A DNA stretch of 39,232 nucleotides from Saprospiraceae bacterium (lineage in GTDB: Bacteria; Bacteroidota; Bacteroidia; Chitinophagales; Saprospiraceae), in NCBI GenBank assembly GCA_019634045.1, contig JAHQWA010000242.1, forward strand, positions 1-39,232. The letters are read 5' to 3'. Shown in pieces: positions 25,830 through 34,460 of this stretch; the stretch's first letter is position 1; each line of letters starts with the position of its first letter. The position numbers and the translations under genes were made by a program. The notes beneath the pieces were generated by a model. It was not told the origin of the DNA and did no database searches. It was given only the letters and a program-made list of their open reading frames with translations.

Positions 25830-25837
25830 CAAAGATA
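25830..25837 (-). promoter_or_regulatory. -7 element upstream of the PhnA-like gene
   Basis: TATCTTTG on the minus strand fits TAnnTTTG. No -33 element is seen at the expected distance. The start would be near 25823, leaving a leader of only about 11 nt. Confidence 0.4.
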
Positions 25838-26047
25838 CTATTTCTATTGAGCGCTTGTTGTCACTTGCTCCGTAGAATATCTATCTGTGATAGACAGGTA
25901 TCGGCCACTAGGCTGCCTCTTCACTGTAAAATTATTCCTGTAGGAATGCCCTACAACGACCAATTATCACCTAAGATAGTTAAACTACTATAGCACTATT
26001 TTGGGTTGAGATTTCTACTTACCCTAGTGGTTTAGTAGATTTATGGT

Positions 26048-26989
26048 ATGAAACAACCAACTTTAGCAGGGCTATTCCTCGTCCTAGCCAGTTTTCATAT
26101 TGCCTGGACTGGCCATTCGCAATCCTTTGATTTCCAACGCCAAGAAGAGGGGCTCTTGTTGAACGAACAAGGCAAACCAGTCCTTTTTTTCCAACAAACC
26201 GCCAAATCACTTGAAGGAAAATATAGCAGGGCCAATTATTTACACCCACTCTATGATTTAGATGGAAATGAGTTAAGTGAGGACTTTCCAGCCGATCACT
26301 TACATCATCGAGGGATTTTTTGGGCCTGGCATGAAATTCTGGTCGGCGGAAAGAAAATCGGAGATGCTTGGGATTGTGATAATATAAGCTGGGATGTGAA
26401 AAAAGTGCGGGGTTCTGCAAGTGGAGAGATAGCTACCCTTAAAACTCGAACTTACTGGGAATCGACCCTCACTGAACAAGATGCCAAACCCACCAGGATC
26501 TTTAAGGAAAAAACCCGTATTGAAGTCCACCCTTCTACTGCCTTTTATCGAGTCATAGATTTTACCATACAACTCAAACCTTTGCTACCGGGTATGGCAA
26601 TAGGTGGCTCCACGGATACTAAAGGCTACGGAGGATTTTCGCCACGCATTAAACTACCAGAAGACCTGCAATTCTGGGGGGAGCTAGGAGAAGTGAAGGC
26701 GCAGCGGGATGGGATTGAAGCGGGCCCTTGGATTGATATGTTGGGGAGCTTCAATGAGGGAGAGATGTCAGGTGTTGCGATTATGATGCACCCCCAGTTC
26801 CCTGATGCTCCTCAAAAATGGATCTTACGCGAATCTGGAAGTATGCAAAACGCTGCCTTCCCCGGCAATCAAGCTTTTGCCTTGCAGAAGAAGGAATGGT
26901 TGGAATTACGCTACCGCATGGTTATTCATAAAAAGGAAATCGGGAAGGATACTATTTCAAAGTTATACTATGCCTTTATTTCAGAATAG
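26048..26989 (+). CDS. Exported DUF6807 (PmoA-like) family protein
   Basis: 313 residues with a signal peptide (LAGLFLVLASFHIAWTGHSQS, cleavage near residue 25). The family signature is visible in PADHLHHRGIFWAWHEI (about residues 81-97), as in the proteins called methane oxygenase PmoA or DUF6807; despite the name they are not the particulate methane monooxygenase subunit. The rest is beta-rich (for example TKGYGGFSPRIKLP and NAAFPGNQAFAL), consistent with a periplasmic beta protein, possibly carbohydrate-related. No catalytic residue can be assigned. It is convergent with the Opp-type permease gene 26 nt away. Confidence 0.78.
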   Translation: MKQPTLAGLFLVLASFHIAWTGHSQSFDFQRQEEGLLLNEQGKPVLFFQQTAKSLEGKYSRANYLHPLYDLDGNELSEDFPADHLHHRGIFWAWHEILVGGKKIGDAWDCDNISWDVKKVRGSASGEIATLKTRTYWESTLTEQDAKPTRIFKEKTRIEVHPSTAFYRVIDFTIQLKPLLPGMAIGGSTDTKGYGGFSPRIKLPEDLQFWGELGEVKAQRDGIEAGPWIDMLGSFNEGEMSGVAIMMHPQFPDAPQKWILRESGSMQNAAFPGNQAFALQKKEWLELRYRMVIHKKEIGKDTISKLYYAFISE

Positions 26990-27015
26990 GGCCTGTTTTC
27001 AGCCTTTTGCTGTGC

Positions 27016-28311
27016 CTATTCCTTTAAGCGAGGATCTAGTGCCTGCGTCAAGCCATCACCGATATAATTAAAGATGGTAACACTAATGAATATTGCAAAA
27101 CCCGGCACAACAGTTAGCCACCATGCCTTGGGGTAATTACGTGCTTCTCGCAATAGACTCCCCCAAGTCACTTGTTCCTCGGGTACGCCAATGTTTAGGA
27201 AGGACAAGGAGGCCTCCAGCAAGATGGCTCCCGCCATCCCGAAGGACAAGGCGATCAGGACAGGGCCCAAGGCATTGGGCAAAGCATGACGAAAAATGAT
27301 CTTCCACTGTGAAAATCCTAAAGCTCTCGCTGCATCAATATATTCCATCCGCCGGATACGCAGTAGTTCCGCCCGTACAAAACGTGCCACCCCCGTCCAG
27401 GCTAATAAGCCAATGAGCAGCATCACATACAGTATACTTTCCTCCTGAATGGCCGCCACAAATGCAAGGATGAGCAAAAGGCCAGGAATCGCATTGACCA
27501 TCTCTATCAGACGCATTACGATCAAATCAATCGGTATTATCCATCTCTTACCTAAGGCAGGGAATCGCTCTAAAACATTGGATAATACGTTGGCCAAAAC
27601 CAGGAGAGCGATGATAATGACTAAGCCCAAAAAGAAGTTAGTTGCCTGTTTACCTTCAGCAATGGCATAGGACCTACTACTCCAGCCCCAAAATATGCCC
27701 AGCAACAAAAACAAAAGATTAAGTCCCACTCGAATCCGGGATAGCTTCAAGCCATCATCCCCAAAATAACCCGCCAAAGCACCCAACAAAAGACCAATAA
27801 ACAGGGCAATTGACATGGCTACGATCCCCACCATCAGAGCTGTGCGGACCCCGGCAACCATTCCAGCCGCTACATCACGCCCCAAATCATCCGTCCCTAG
27901 CCAATGTCGAAACCAGCTGCTATCCACATTTTGTTTATCAAAAGGACCTTTATAAGTATTTTTATAATCTAATTGCTCACTAGAATATGGGATAATAGGC
28001 CATACGACCGATTCAAACGTCTGTTCATTCCAGGGCGTCATCAAAAACTTGGCCTCCCATTTGGACCAACCTAACTGTACGGCATAATCTTGTACCACCG
28101 GAAAATATCGTTTGCCCTCGATTTTGCAATAAAGCGGCTTATCATTAGCTACAAAATCTCCTATGGCAGCCACCAACAGGAGAACCAGGAAGATACGCCA
28201 GGACCACAACGCCATCCTATTTTTGCGAAAGCGCTCCCAGGCAAAAGACCAATAAGTCCTTTTGCTCAACTGCTGCTCTATCTCTTTCTGTTGCTTTCTG
28301 CCAAAAAACAT
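27016..28311 (-). CDS. Oligopeptide ABC transporter permease, OppC-like, enlarged
   Basis: 431 residues against about 300 in usual OppC. Recognised parts: the first segment RIFLVLLLVAAIGDFVA, then a long periplasmic loop, the GTDDLGRDVAAGMVAGVRTALMVG motif of DppC/OppC, and the EAA-type coupling segment YIDAARALGFSQWKIIFRHALPNALGPVL. Two extra hydrophobic segments (LNLLFLLLGIFWGW and FFLGLVIIIALLVLANVLSNV) lie between the second and third usual helices, an insertion of about 90 residues. The gene is last in the minus-strand operon with OppB-like (17 nt) and two binding proteins. No OppD/F ATPase genes follow in this window. Confidence 0.92.
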   Translation of the reverse strand: MFFGRKQQKEIEQQLSKRTYWSFAWERFRKNRMALWSWRIFLVLLLVAAIGDFVANDKPLYCKIEGKRYFPVVQDYAVQLGWSKWEAKFLMTPWNEQTFESVVWPIIPYSSEQLDYKNTYKGPFDKQNVDSSWFRHWLGTDDLGRDVAAGMVAGVRTALMVGIVAMSIALFIGLLLGALAGYFGDDGLKLSRIRVGLNLLFLLLGIFWGWSSRSYAIAEGKQATNFFLGLVIIIALLVLANVLSNVLERFPALGKRWIIPIDLIVMRLIEMVNAIPGLLLILAFVAAIQEESILYVMLLIGLLAWTGVARFVRAELLRIRRMEYIDAARALGFSQWKIIFRHALPNALGPVLIALSFGMAGAILLEASLSFLNIGVPEEQVTWGSLLREARNYPKAWWLTVVPGFAIFISVTIFNYIGDGLTQALDPRLKE

Positions 28312-28328
28312 ACAATTAATTTGAAAAG

Positions 28329-29741
28329 CTATTTGTTACTATACCGTACACGCGGGTCCACAAAAGCATACAGTATATCTGCAACTAATATCCCGATTAG
28401 GGTCACTATCGCTCCTAGCATCATAATGGTAAAAACCACAGGCCAATCCTTCTGTCCGATAGATTCAATAGTCAACCACCCCATGCCATAGATATTGAAG
28501 ATCCACTCTATCACGACGGATCCCGTCAATACACGTGGGAAAATATTAGCCACCAAGGTAATGATTGGGAAAAGGGCATTTCTAAAACCATGCTTCCAAA
28601 TCACCGATTTTGCACTCAAGCCTTTTGCCTTCGCCGTCCGCATGTACAATTGCTGTAACACCTCCAGCATGCTTCCCCGCATTTGACGACTGATAAAGGC
28701 CAAACTCGCATAGGTCAAACAGAAAACGGGTAATACCAAATGATAGGCTACTTCCCAAAATCGAGACCAAAAAGGAGCATCATCGGGCAAATTCCCCGAC
28801 CCATAGGCGGGGAACCAATCCATTCCGTATTCCGAATTGGTGAAAAATATAATTAACAAAGTCGCTACCCAAAAATTCGGCAGCGAGTATAAAAAGAACA
28901 GTAAAGCCGAGCTCCATCGATCAAAGGCCTTTCCTTGATAGGCCGCAGCATATACCCCCACCGGAATAGCGATTAAATAAGCAAAAAAGATAGCCAACCC
29001 ATTCAAGATCAAAGTCCACTGCAAGGCTTCCCAAATCTTACGGCTCACCGGCCGACGGTCTTGCAATGATATCCCAAAATCCCCCTTCACAAATCGGCTA
29101 AACCAATAGTGATATTGGTTATGTGCGCCATACCATTTAAAGTCTGGCACGAACAAACGGGATCGGGTAGCTTGTGATTTAATAGCGGCATACTTATCGG
29201 TCAATGTCTGAAAGCTCGTCCCCAACTTTTGTGTTAAGGCAGGGGCTCCATTCACTTGTACGGCGATTGAATCTAGGGTACGGCTAACCAACTCATCTTT
29301 GTATTGCAGGGGCAAAAAGCGGATATCTGCTTTGACATTGGTCAGGGCATACACTGCTACGGTATCCGGCACTGCTGCCACTTCCGCTTTAAAGCGTTTA
29401 ATCTCTTGATAATAAGATTCAATCTGAGGCCAATTCCCGTATTGAGCAATCAGTTTGGACAAGGTATTTCGGCGATCCATTTGCTGAATCTGGTACAGGG
29501 TATCTGGATAGGCGGCCGAGGAAAGGCTGAAGTAAAAAGCAGGACGATCGAGTCCCAAGGACTGGGCACATCGTTGATATTCCAATTCAAAAACAGCTTC
29601 ATCGAAAGGGGTATCTTCCGGAAAGCAAGCTTGCATGACCGGATCACCAGGCGTGCATTTACTCAACCCAAATGCCAAAAAGGAAATGGCAATCAAGGTC
29701 GGTACAAACCAAAGTACACGCTTTAGTAGATATGAGGTCAT
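28329..29741 (-). CDS. Oligopeptide ABC transporter permease, OppB-like, enlarged
   Basis: 470 residues against about 310 in usual OppB. It begins with the typical helix RVLWFVPTLIAISFLAFGLSKCTPGDP, but then has about 150 extra residues before the next conserved part (FVKGDFGISLQDRRPVSRKIWEALQWTL). That insertion (about residues 45-195) is polar and helical and would face the periplasm. The rest is standard: five more segments and the coupling sequence AKAKGLSAKSVIWKHGFRNALFPIITL, then FNIYGMGWLTI. It pairs with the OppC-like permease to import peptides. The large loops may dock the two lipoproteins encoded upstream; that is inferred. Confidence 0.92.
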   Translation of the reverse strand: MTSYLLKRVLWFVPTLIAISFLAFGLSKCTPGDPVMQACFPEDTPFDEAVFELEYQRCAQSLGLDRPAFYFSLSSAAYPDTLYQIQQMDRRNTLSKLIAQYGNWPQIESYYQEIKRFKAEVAAVPDTVAVYALTNVKADIRFLPLQYKDELVSRTLDSIAVQVNGAPALTQKLGTSFQTLTDKYAAIKSQATRSRLFVPDFKWYGAHNQYHYWFSRFVKGDFGISLQDRRPVSRKIWEALQWTLILNGLAIFFAYLIAIPVGVYAAAYQGKAFDRWSSALLFFLYSLPNFWVATLLIIFFTNSEYGMDWFPAYGSGNLPDDAPFWSRFWEVAYHLVLPVFCLTYASLAFISRQMRGSMLEVLQQLYMRTAKAKGLSAKSVIWKHGFRNALFPIITLVANIFPRVLTGSVVIEWIFNIYGMGWLTIESIGQKDWPVVFTIMMLGAIVTLIGILVADILYAFVDPRVRYSNK

Positions 29742-29775
29742 GGGTTAATTTTCCTGAAAACGCTCTTATCAAATA

Positions 29776-29807
29776 GAAGTCGGAACGGGTTACCCTATTC
29801 CGACTTC
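29776..29807 (-). terminator. Intra-operon hairpin between binding protein and permease genes
   Basis: A perfect 10-bp stem GAAGTCGGAA/TTCCGACTTC (29776-29785 and 29798-29807) with an inner GGG/CCC lies in the 81-nt gap. It has no T tract on the transcribed strand. It probably reduces permease expression relative to the binding proteins or protects their mRNA; that role is inferred. Confidence 0.6.
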
Positions 29808-29822
29808 CATTTTCTATAACAC

Positions 29823-31631
29823 CTATTTTTCGGCCGTCATCTGGCTAGCCCTCAACTTCATGTAATTGGGAAAGTAACCGGGGAAATAGGCCGAGATCGG
29901 AGTATCAAATCGCTTATGAATGGCAAATCTCACACTATAGGTCATGATATAAATTTCTGGCCTTTCATCGTAGATGATCTCTTGCAATTCATTATACAAC
30001 TTATAACGTTCCTTCTGATCTAATGTTTCCTGGATTTTAACCATGAGGGCATCCGTATCAGCATTCCCAAAACCTGTACGATTATCGCCCTGTGTATGGT
30101 AGTTTTGTCTGGGCTCCCAATTAGGAGCTAGACTACGTCCTGCACCACTCAATTCATAATCACCTGCTCTTTGCCTAGCGACCAGCTCTCGGCCGTTGGC
30201 AGCGCTACCATCTACTTCTATTTCAATGCCTGCTCTTCGAGCATTCTCCTGAATTACAAGTGCTGTTCGTTGTGCAGTAGCACTGGAATTGGCATAAGAG
30301 TAGATGAGCTTTAACTCTTGACGTTCTCCATCTATCTCCTTATCTACGGTTCCATCTTGATTCGTATCTGTCCAGCCAGCTTCTGCCAATAAGGCTTTGG
30401 CTTTTTCAATATCATACGTTGGAATCACCAAATCTTTATTGTAAAAGGGCTGGGATGGATGGACTGGCGAAGCTAGTCTTTCCCCAATTCCAAAGTACAC
30501 TTGCTTAATGATGGCATTGGCATCAATAGCATGAGATAAGGCCTGACGAACGCGTTTATCTGATAATTTCGGGTTATTTAGATTCAGTGAAATATACGCG
30601 ATGGCCAACATGGAAGGCGAGTAAAATTCATAGCAGTCCGTTGTATTGGGATCTTCCTTCATATCCATAAAAGTAGCTGGATCGATAGAAGGAACCACAT
30701 CGATTTCTCCCGCTTTCAAGGCTTGAAATGCAGTTGAAGCTTCTTTTATAGGACGAAATACCAAACGATCCGGAAAGGCTTCTAAGCTTCGGTATTTTGA
30801 AGCTAGAGCATCGCCCCACCAATCTGCCTTTTTCTCTATCACTAGCTCCTGTCCTGTTTCCCAACCTGCGAATTTGTATGGACCAGAACCACTCACAAAG
30901 CCAACTTCTCTACCATACTTTGCCTGTTTAAATTCATCAGCGAATTTTTTGAGACGCTCATCAGAAGCAACTAGGCTCTCCACTTTTTTAGCGTCCGTAA
31001 ATTCACTCACAGCAATGTCTGTCAAATATCCGTTGGGATCATAAACACTTGCAGGCATCACAGGAAACGTACTAGCCGTTTTTTCCTCGCCACTGAAGTA
31101 GCGTTTGTCAGTAACAACCGTAAAACGCTTGGGGTTATCAGCATCTACCACTACATCTTTAATTAAAGAGATATGTGGACGAAGTCGCACCGCCGGCACC
31201 TCAGGGTTTAGTACCGCTTTTAGCGTAAAGGCGTAGTCGTTGCCAGTGACTGGGCTCCCATCCTCCCAAGTCGCTTCCTCATGTATTTCATAACTATAGC
31301 TAGTACCTCCAGCGTAAGGACCTTCTTCAATTAGCGTAACGGTAGGAAGCTCATTCGCCAGTTGGGGAATAAACTCTAGGGTTTCAGGATCAATCGTCAA
31401 TAGATAGGAAAAGATTTGAAAGTTCAATTGATTGGAATAACCGGAAGTGGTAATCAGCGGATTTAACATATCTGGCTCCGCTTCCAATCTCAAGATGACT
31501 TCGTTATTGGTCCTTTCACAACTAGCGAGAGAAATTGTATCAGTATCAGTCCCTTCCTTAGGGTCTGTTTTACAGCTGGCCAATAGGCAGACAACCAGAC
31601 AGCTGAGCATAAGCACACGTACGTGATTCAT
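29823..31631 (-). CDS. Peptide-binding lipoprotein (SBP_bac_5), second of a tandem pair
   Basis: 602 residues. Lipoprotein signal VLMLSCLVVCLLASC, with lipid on the C of SCK near residue 20. The family 5 binding fold is clear: PDMLNPLITTSGYSNQLNFQIFSYLLTIDPETLEFIPQLANEL at the N terminus, LSHAIDANAIIKQVYFG, and the C-terminal ELQEIIYDERPEIYIM. An EF-hand-like loop DTNQDGTVDKEIDGER sits before the C-terminal lobe. It delivers peptides (or similar solutes) to the OppB/OppC-like permeases. It lies 33 nt after its paralogue, with a hairpin following its stop. The ligand is unknown. Confidence 0.93.
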   Translation of the reverse strand: MNHVRVLMLSCLVVCLLASCKTDPKEGTDTDTISLASCERTNNEVILRLEAEPDMLNPLITTSGYSNQLNFQIFSYLLTIDPETLEFIPQLANELPTVTLIEEGPYAGGTSYSYEIHEEATWEDGSPVTGNDYAFTLKAVLNPEVPAVRLRPHISLIKDVVVDADNPKRFTVVTDKRYFSGEEKTASTFPVMPASVYDPNGYLTDIAVSEFTDAKKVESLVASDERLKKFADEFKQAKYGREVGFVSGSGPYKFAGWETGQELVIEKKADWWGDALASKYRSLEAFPDRLVFRPIKEASTAFQALKAGEIDVVPSIDPATFMDMKEDPNTTDCYEFYSPSMLAIAYISLNLNNPKLSDKRVRQALSHAIDANAIIKQVYFGIGERLASPVHPSQPFYNKDLVIPTYDIEKAKALLAEAGWTDTNQDGTVDKEIDGERQELKLIYSYANSSATAQRTALVIQENARRAGIEIEVDGSAANGRELVARQRAGDYELSGAGRSLAPNWEPRQNYHTQGDNRTGFGNADTDALMVKIQETLDQKERYKLYNELQEIIYDERPEIYIMTYSVRFAIHKRFDTPISAYFPGYFPNYMKLRASQMTAEK

Positions 31632-31664
31632 GGGTCAAATTTTAGGATAATGATTAATGGCTCC

Positions 31665-33491
31665 CTATTGTACTACTAGATCCTCCATCAACTGAAAGGC
31701 ACCTAATCGGTAACCAGGACGTATAGAACTGGCCTGCGCCTCGAAGCGCCGGTGAAATGCCAATCTTTCAAAGGGAGCGAATAAGAAGATAGCAGGTTGC
31801 TCGTCGTAAATTATCTCTTGTAACTCTAAAAATAGCTTTTTGCGTTCTTGTTCGTCGGTCGTAAGTCGTAATTCGTCAATCAATTCGTCTACTCGTGGGT
31901 GGCTAAAGCGCATGCGATTCAAGCCTCTGGGGTGATCGCTTTCTGTATGCCATATCGATTTGGGATCTTCCTCCGGCTCATGTCCAGGAGATAAGGCTCC
32001 TCCATATAAATCAAAATCCCGGTTAGCAAGACTCTGAACCATCACACCTCGGTCCACAGAATTGATTTTCACATCAACTCCCACTCGCTTGGCTTGCTCT
32101 TTAAAATACAAAGTCATATTACTGCCAAAGGTGCTGGCTTGGTACTCAAGGTAGGTAAGTGAAAAATCTACTCGCTCGCCATCTATTTCTCGATCTAAAA
32201 TACCATCCTCGTTGGCATCCTCCCATCCGGCCTCGGCAAGGAGTGCTTTCGCTTTTTCCAAATTGTACTCGATCGGATCTAAACCTTTATGCGCAATTGG
32301 CTTTTTTGGATGAAATGGCCCAGTGATGGCCTCGGCATATCCATTGTATAGCGTCTTGATCACATTTTTCACATCTACCAAGTGGGCCAGAGCTCTTCGC
32401 GTTCGCTTATCCGACAAGAGTGGGGATTGTGTATTAATACCAATGAAATAGAACTGGAAGGTCGAAGGCTTATGTAGGGCATAAATCTGCTGAATGTTTT
32501 CGTCCGTTTCCAATTCCGAAAATGCCTTTGAATCCAATCGCCCCGCTACATCCAGCGCTTCATCCTTAATGGCGGCAATGGTCGTGTTTTGGTCTTTAAC
32601 CACCTGGAAAATGATCTTTTCTGGATATGCACTTAAACTAGGAAAAGCTTCTTCTTTTCCTTTTCCCCACCAATTTTCCTTCAGCACCAGCTCCGTGCCC
32701 TGTCCTGTTTCGAAGGATACTAATTTGTACGGCCCGGGGCCAGATACTCCTTCAGGTTCCAAGTTGTGTAGTGGGGACGTAAATGCATCCGCAAAAGTTT
32801 TCAAGTCCGCCTCACTTTCTGCGAGTTGTTGCGCCTTTTCAACATTTGTCAAATCCTCCAATGGAATATCTGCCATCAATCCATCAGGATCATAGACATA
32901 GGCCGGCATAATGGGCAAACTGCTTAAGCCCAATTCTTGCAACATGTAGGGCTTTTGCGTAGTAATTGTAAAGGTCCTTGGATTGGCTTCATCTACCTCT
33001 ACTCCTGCAATAAAATCAAAGTAAGATCGCAAATGCGCTGCGGGCACCAAAGGATTAAATAGGGCCTTCAAGGTAAAAGCCATGTCATCTCCGGTGACGG
33101 GTGTCCCATTGTCCCAGCTGGCATCTGCATGTAAGGTAAAGGTATAAGCCAGGTTTCCAGCGTTAGGCCCCGTTTCAATTTCACTGATCTTTGGTTTTGC
33201 TATCGCTAACTGCGGAATCGGTTCCAGGGTCTGAGGGTCATAGCTCATGAGGTAGGGGAACATATACTCGAACACCATGCGACTTTGAGAATCCGTATAA
33301 AGGATAGGGTTAAAAGTCCTAGGATCAATCGGCATCCGAACTCTTATCACATTGTCTTTTTGCTTGAACTTAGAGATGTCTATCGTTTGTTCCTGCTCAT
33401 CTTTAGGAGTCTCGGAACGGCACATAGATAGACTTAGCGCGAGTATCAGCAATAGGGATATGCTGAAATGTTGTGTTACTTGATCTTTCAT
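31665..33491 (-). CDS. Peptide-binding lipoprotein (SBP_bac_5), first of a tandem pair
   Basis: 608 residues, paralogue of the next gene. Lipoprotein signal LLLILALSLSMC, lipid on C24. The fold begins DPRTFNPILYTDSQSRMVFEYMFPYLMSYDPQTLEPIPQLA and ends ELQEIIYDEQPAIFLFAPFERLAFHRRFE. The same EF-hand-like loop appears (DANEDGILDREIDGER). The two proteins share layout along their whole length, so they arose by tandem duplication and have diverged in the ligand-contact regions. First gene of the operon; a -7-like TATTTTTG on the minus strand lies at 33611-33618 in the upstream gap. Confidence 0.93.
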   Translation of the reverse strand: MKDQVTQHFSISLLLILALSLSMCRSETPKDEQEQTIDISKFKQKDNVIRVRMPIDPRTFNPILYTDSQSRMVFEYMFPYLMSYDPQTLEPIPQLAIAKPKISEIETGPNAGNLAYTFTLHADASWDNGTPVTGDDMAFTLKALFNPLVPAAHLRSYFDFIAGVEVDEANPRTFTITTQKPYMLQELGLSSLPIMPAYVYDPDGLMADIPLEDLTNVEKAQQLAESEADLKTFADAFTSPLHNLEPEGVSGPGPYKLVSFETGQGTELVLKENWWGKGKEEAFPSLSAYPEKIIFQVVKDQNTTIAAIKDEALDVAGRLDSKAFSELETDENIQQIYALHKPSTFQFYFIGINTQSPLLSDKRTRRALAHLVDVKNVIKTLYNGYAEAITGPFHPKKPIAHKGLDPIEYNLEKAKALLAEAGWEDANEDGILDREIDGERVDFSLTYLEYQASTFGSNMTLYFKEQAKRVGVDVKINSVDRGVMVQSLANRDFDLYGGALSPGHEPEEDPKSIWHTESDHPRGLNRMRFSHPRVDELIDELRLTTDEQERKKLFLELQEIIYDEQPAIFLFAPFERLAFHRRFEAQASSIRPGYRLGAFQLMEDLVVQ

Positions 33492-33840
33492 ACTGGAGGG
33501 CTTTTAAAAATAGCTTGCCGACAATTTACATATGGAGGTGAACGATCAAAATTAAGTCATTTGGCAAGGAATCAAAAAAAATTTACTGCTACAAGTTACA
33601 AACCCAAATTCAAAAATAACCCAGCGTTCTATTCCCTCTCCTCTAGGATTCGTCTTACTTAGCAGTACAGACATTCCACAATCTACTAATCCCCTGCACC
33701 TTATAGGTAATCATAAAAACTATATTGCCTATTTAGTACTTGACCTCAAGCAAAATAATCCCTAACTTTAGTAAAGCGAACAAACCTTACCTAGCTAGAT
33801 ATCACACGTAAATTAGCATTTTAAACCAAATTATTTTGTT
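33492..33840. other. Divergent gap between the peptide-transporter operon and the DksA-like gene
   Basis: 349 nt without a gene. On the plus strand TTG (33740-33742) and TAACTTTA (33763-33770) are 20 nt apart and make a likely promoter for the gene at 33841. On the minus strand TATTTTTG (33611-33618) is a possible -7 element for the transporter operon, without a clear -33. Confidence 0.5.
33740..33770 (+). promoter_or_regulatory. Promoter of the DksA-like gene
   Basis: TTG and TAACTTTA with a 20-nt spacer; the last base of the -7 element differs from consensus (A for G). A start near 33777 gives a 64-nt leader. Confidence 0.5.
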
Positions 33841-34422
33841 ATGGCATCTAATAACACTTTACGGTATTCAGATATGGAATTGGCGACCTTCAAAGAAATC
33901 ATCGATGCCAAATTAGCCAAAGCCAAGGCACAACTGTTGCAATTGCAAACGCAGATCATTGAAGCCACTCAAAACTCCAGCGATGCCCACGGCGCTGACT
34001 GGATGGATGACAGCAGCATGAATGCGGAGTTAGACATGCTCAATACGATGGCAATCCGGCAAAGAAAATACAAGAAAGAGCTGGAAAATGCACTCGTCAG
34101 AATTCGCAACAAAGTCTACGGTATTTGCATCATTACGGGAAAGCTCATCGACAAAAGACGCTTGATGGCCGTACCTACCACCACCAAGAGCGTTGCCGCC
34201 AAAAATGCCATTAGTAGTGGCCAAAACGCTAGAAACTCACGGTTTTCCGCTCGTAGAAAGAGCAGGCAAATTATTTCAAGATTGAAATCAGGGGGAAGTA
34301 AAAAAAACAGGCCTGCCAAGGCGAAGACCTCCGAAGACGGCCTACTTGCAAAACTTACACCTTTACCTTCTGTAGAAGACATTCCTATGGATCAACGACC
34401 TAAGATGGGAGATATGGATTAA
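33841..34422 (+). CDS. TraR/DksA-family protein with degenerate zinc finger
   Basis: 193 residues. The N-terminal part (to about 95) is a helical hairpin like DksA, including the acidic tip segment DAHGADWMDDSSMNAELD. The zinc finger region reads YGICIITGKLIDKRRLMAVPTTTKSVAAKN; in typical DksA it is CxxC with a second CxxC, here only one cysteine remains, so zinc binding is lost, as is common in Bacteroidota. A basic, serine-rich tail follows (SARRKSRQ, KSGGSKKNRPAKAK). It probably acts at the RNA polymerase secondary channel or binds nucleic acid; the target is not known. Single-gene unit with its own promoter. Confidence 0.85.
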   Translation: MASNNTLRYSDMELATFKEIIDAKLAKAKAQLLQLQTQIIEATQNSSDAHGADWMDDSSMNAELDMLNTMAIRQRKYKKELENALVRIRNKVYGICIITGKLIDKRRLMAVPTTTKSVAAKNAISSGQNARNSRFSARRKSRQIISRLKSGGSKKNRPAKAKTSEDGLLAKLTPLPSVEDIPMDQRPKMGDMD

Positions 34423-34460
34423 GTAGTGCGGTAAAAGCAGTCGTGCAATTTCTGTATTGA

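Noticed and set aside
26048-26989. Particulate methane monooxygenase subunit
   Set aside because: The family name is misleading; the protein has a signal peptide and beta-rich body and no membrane segments of true PmoA.
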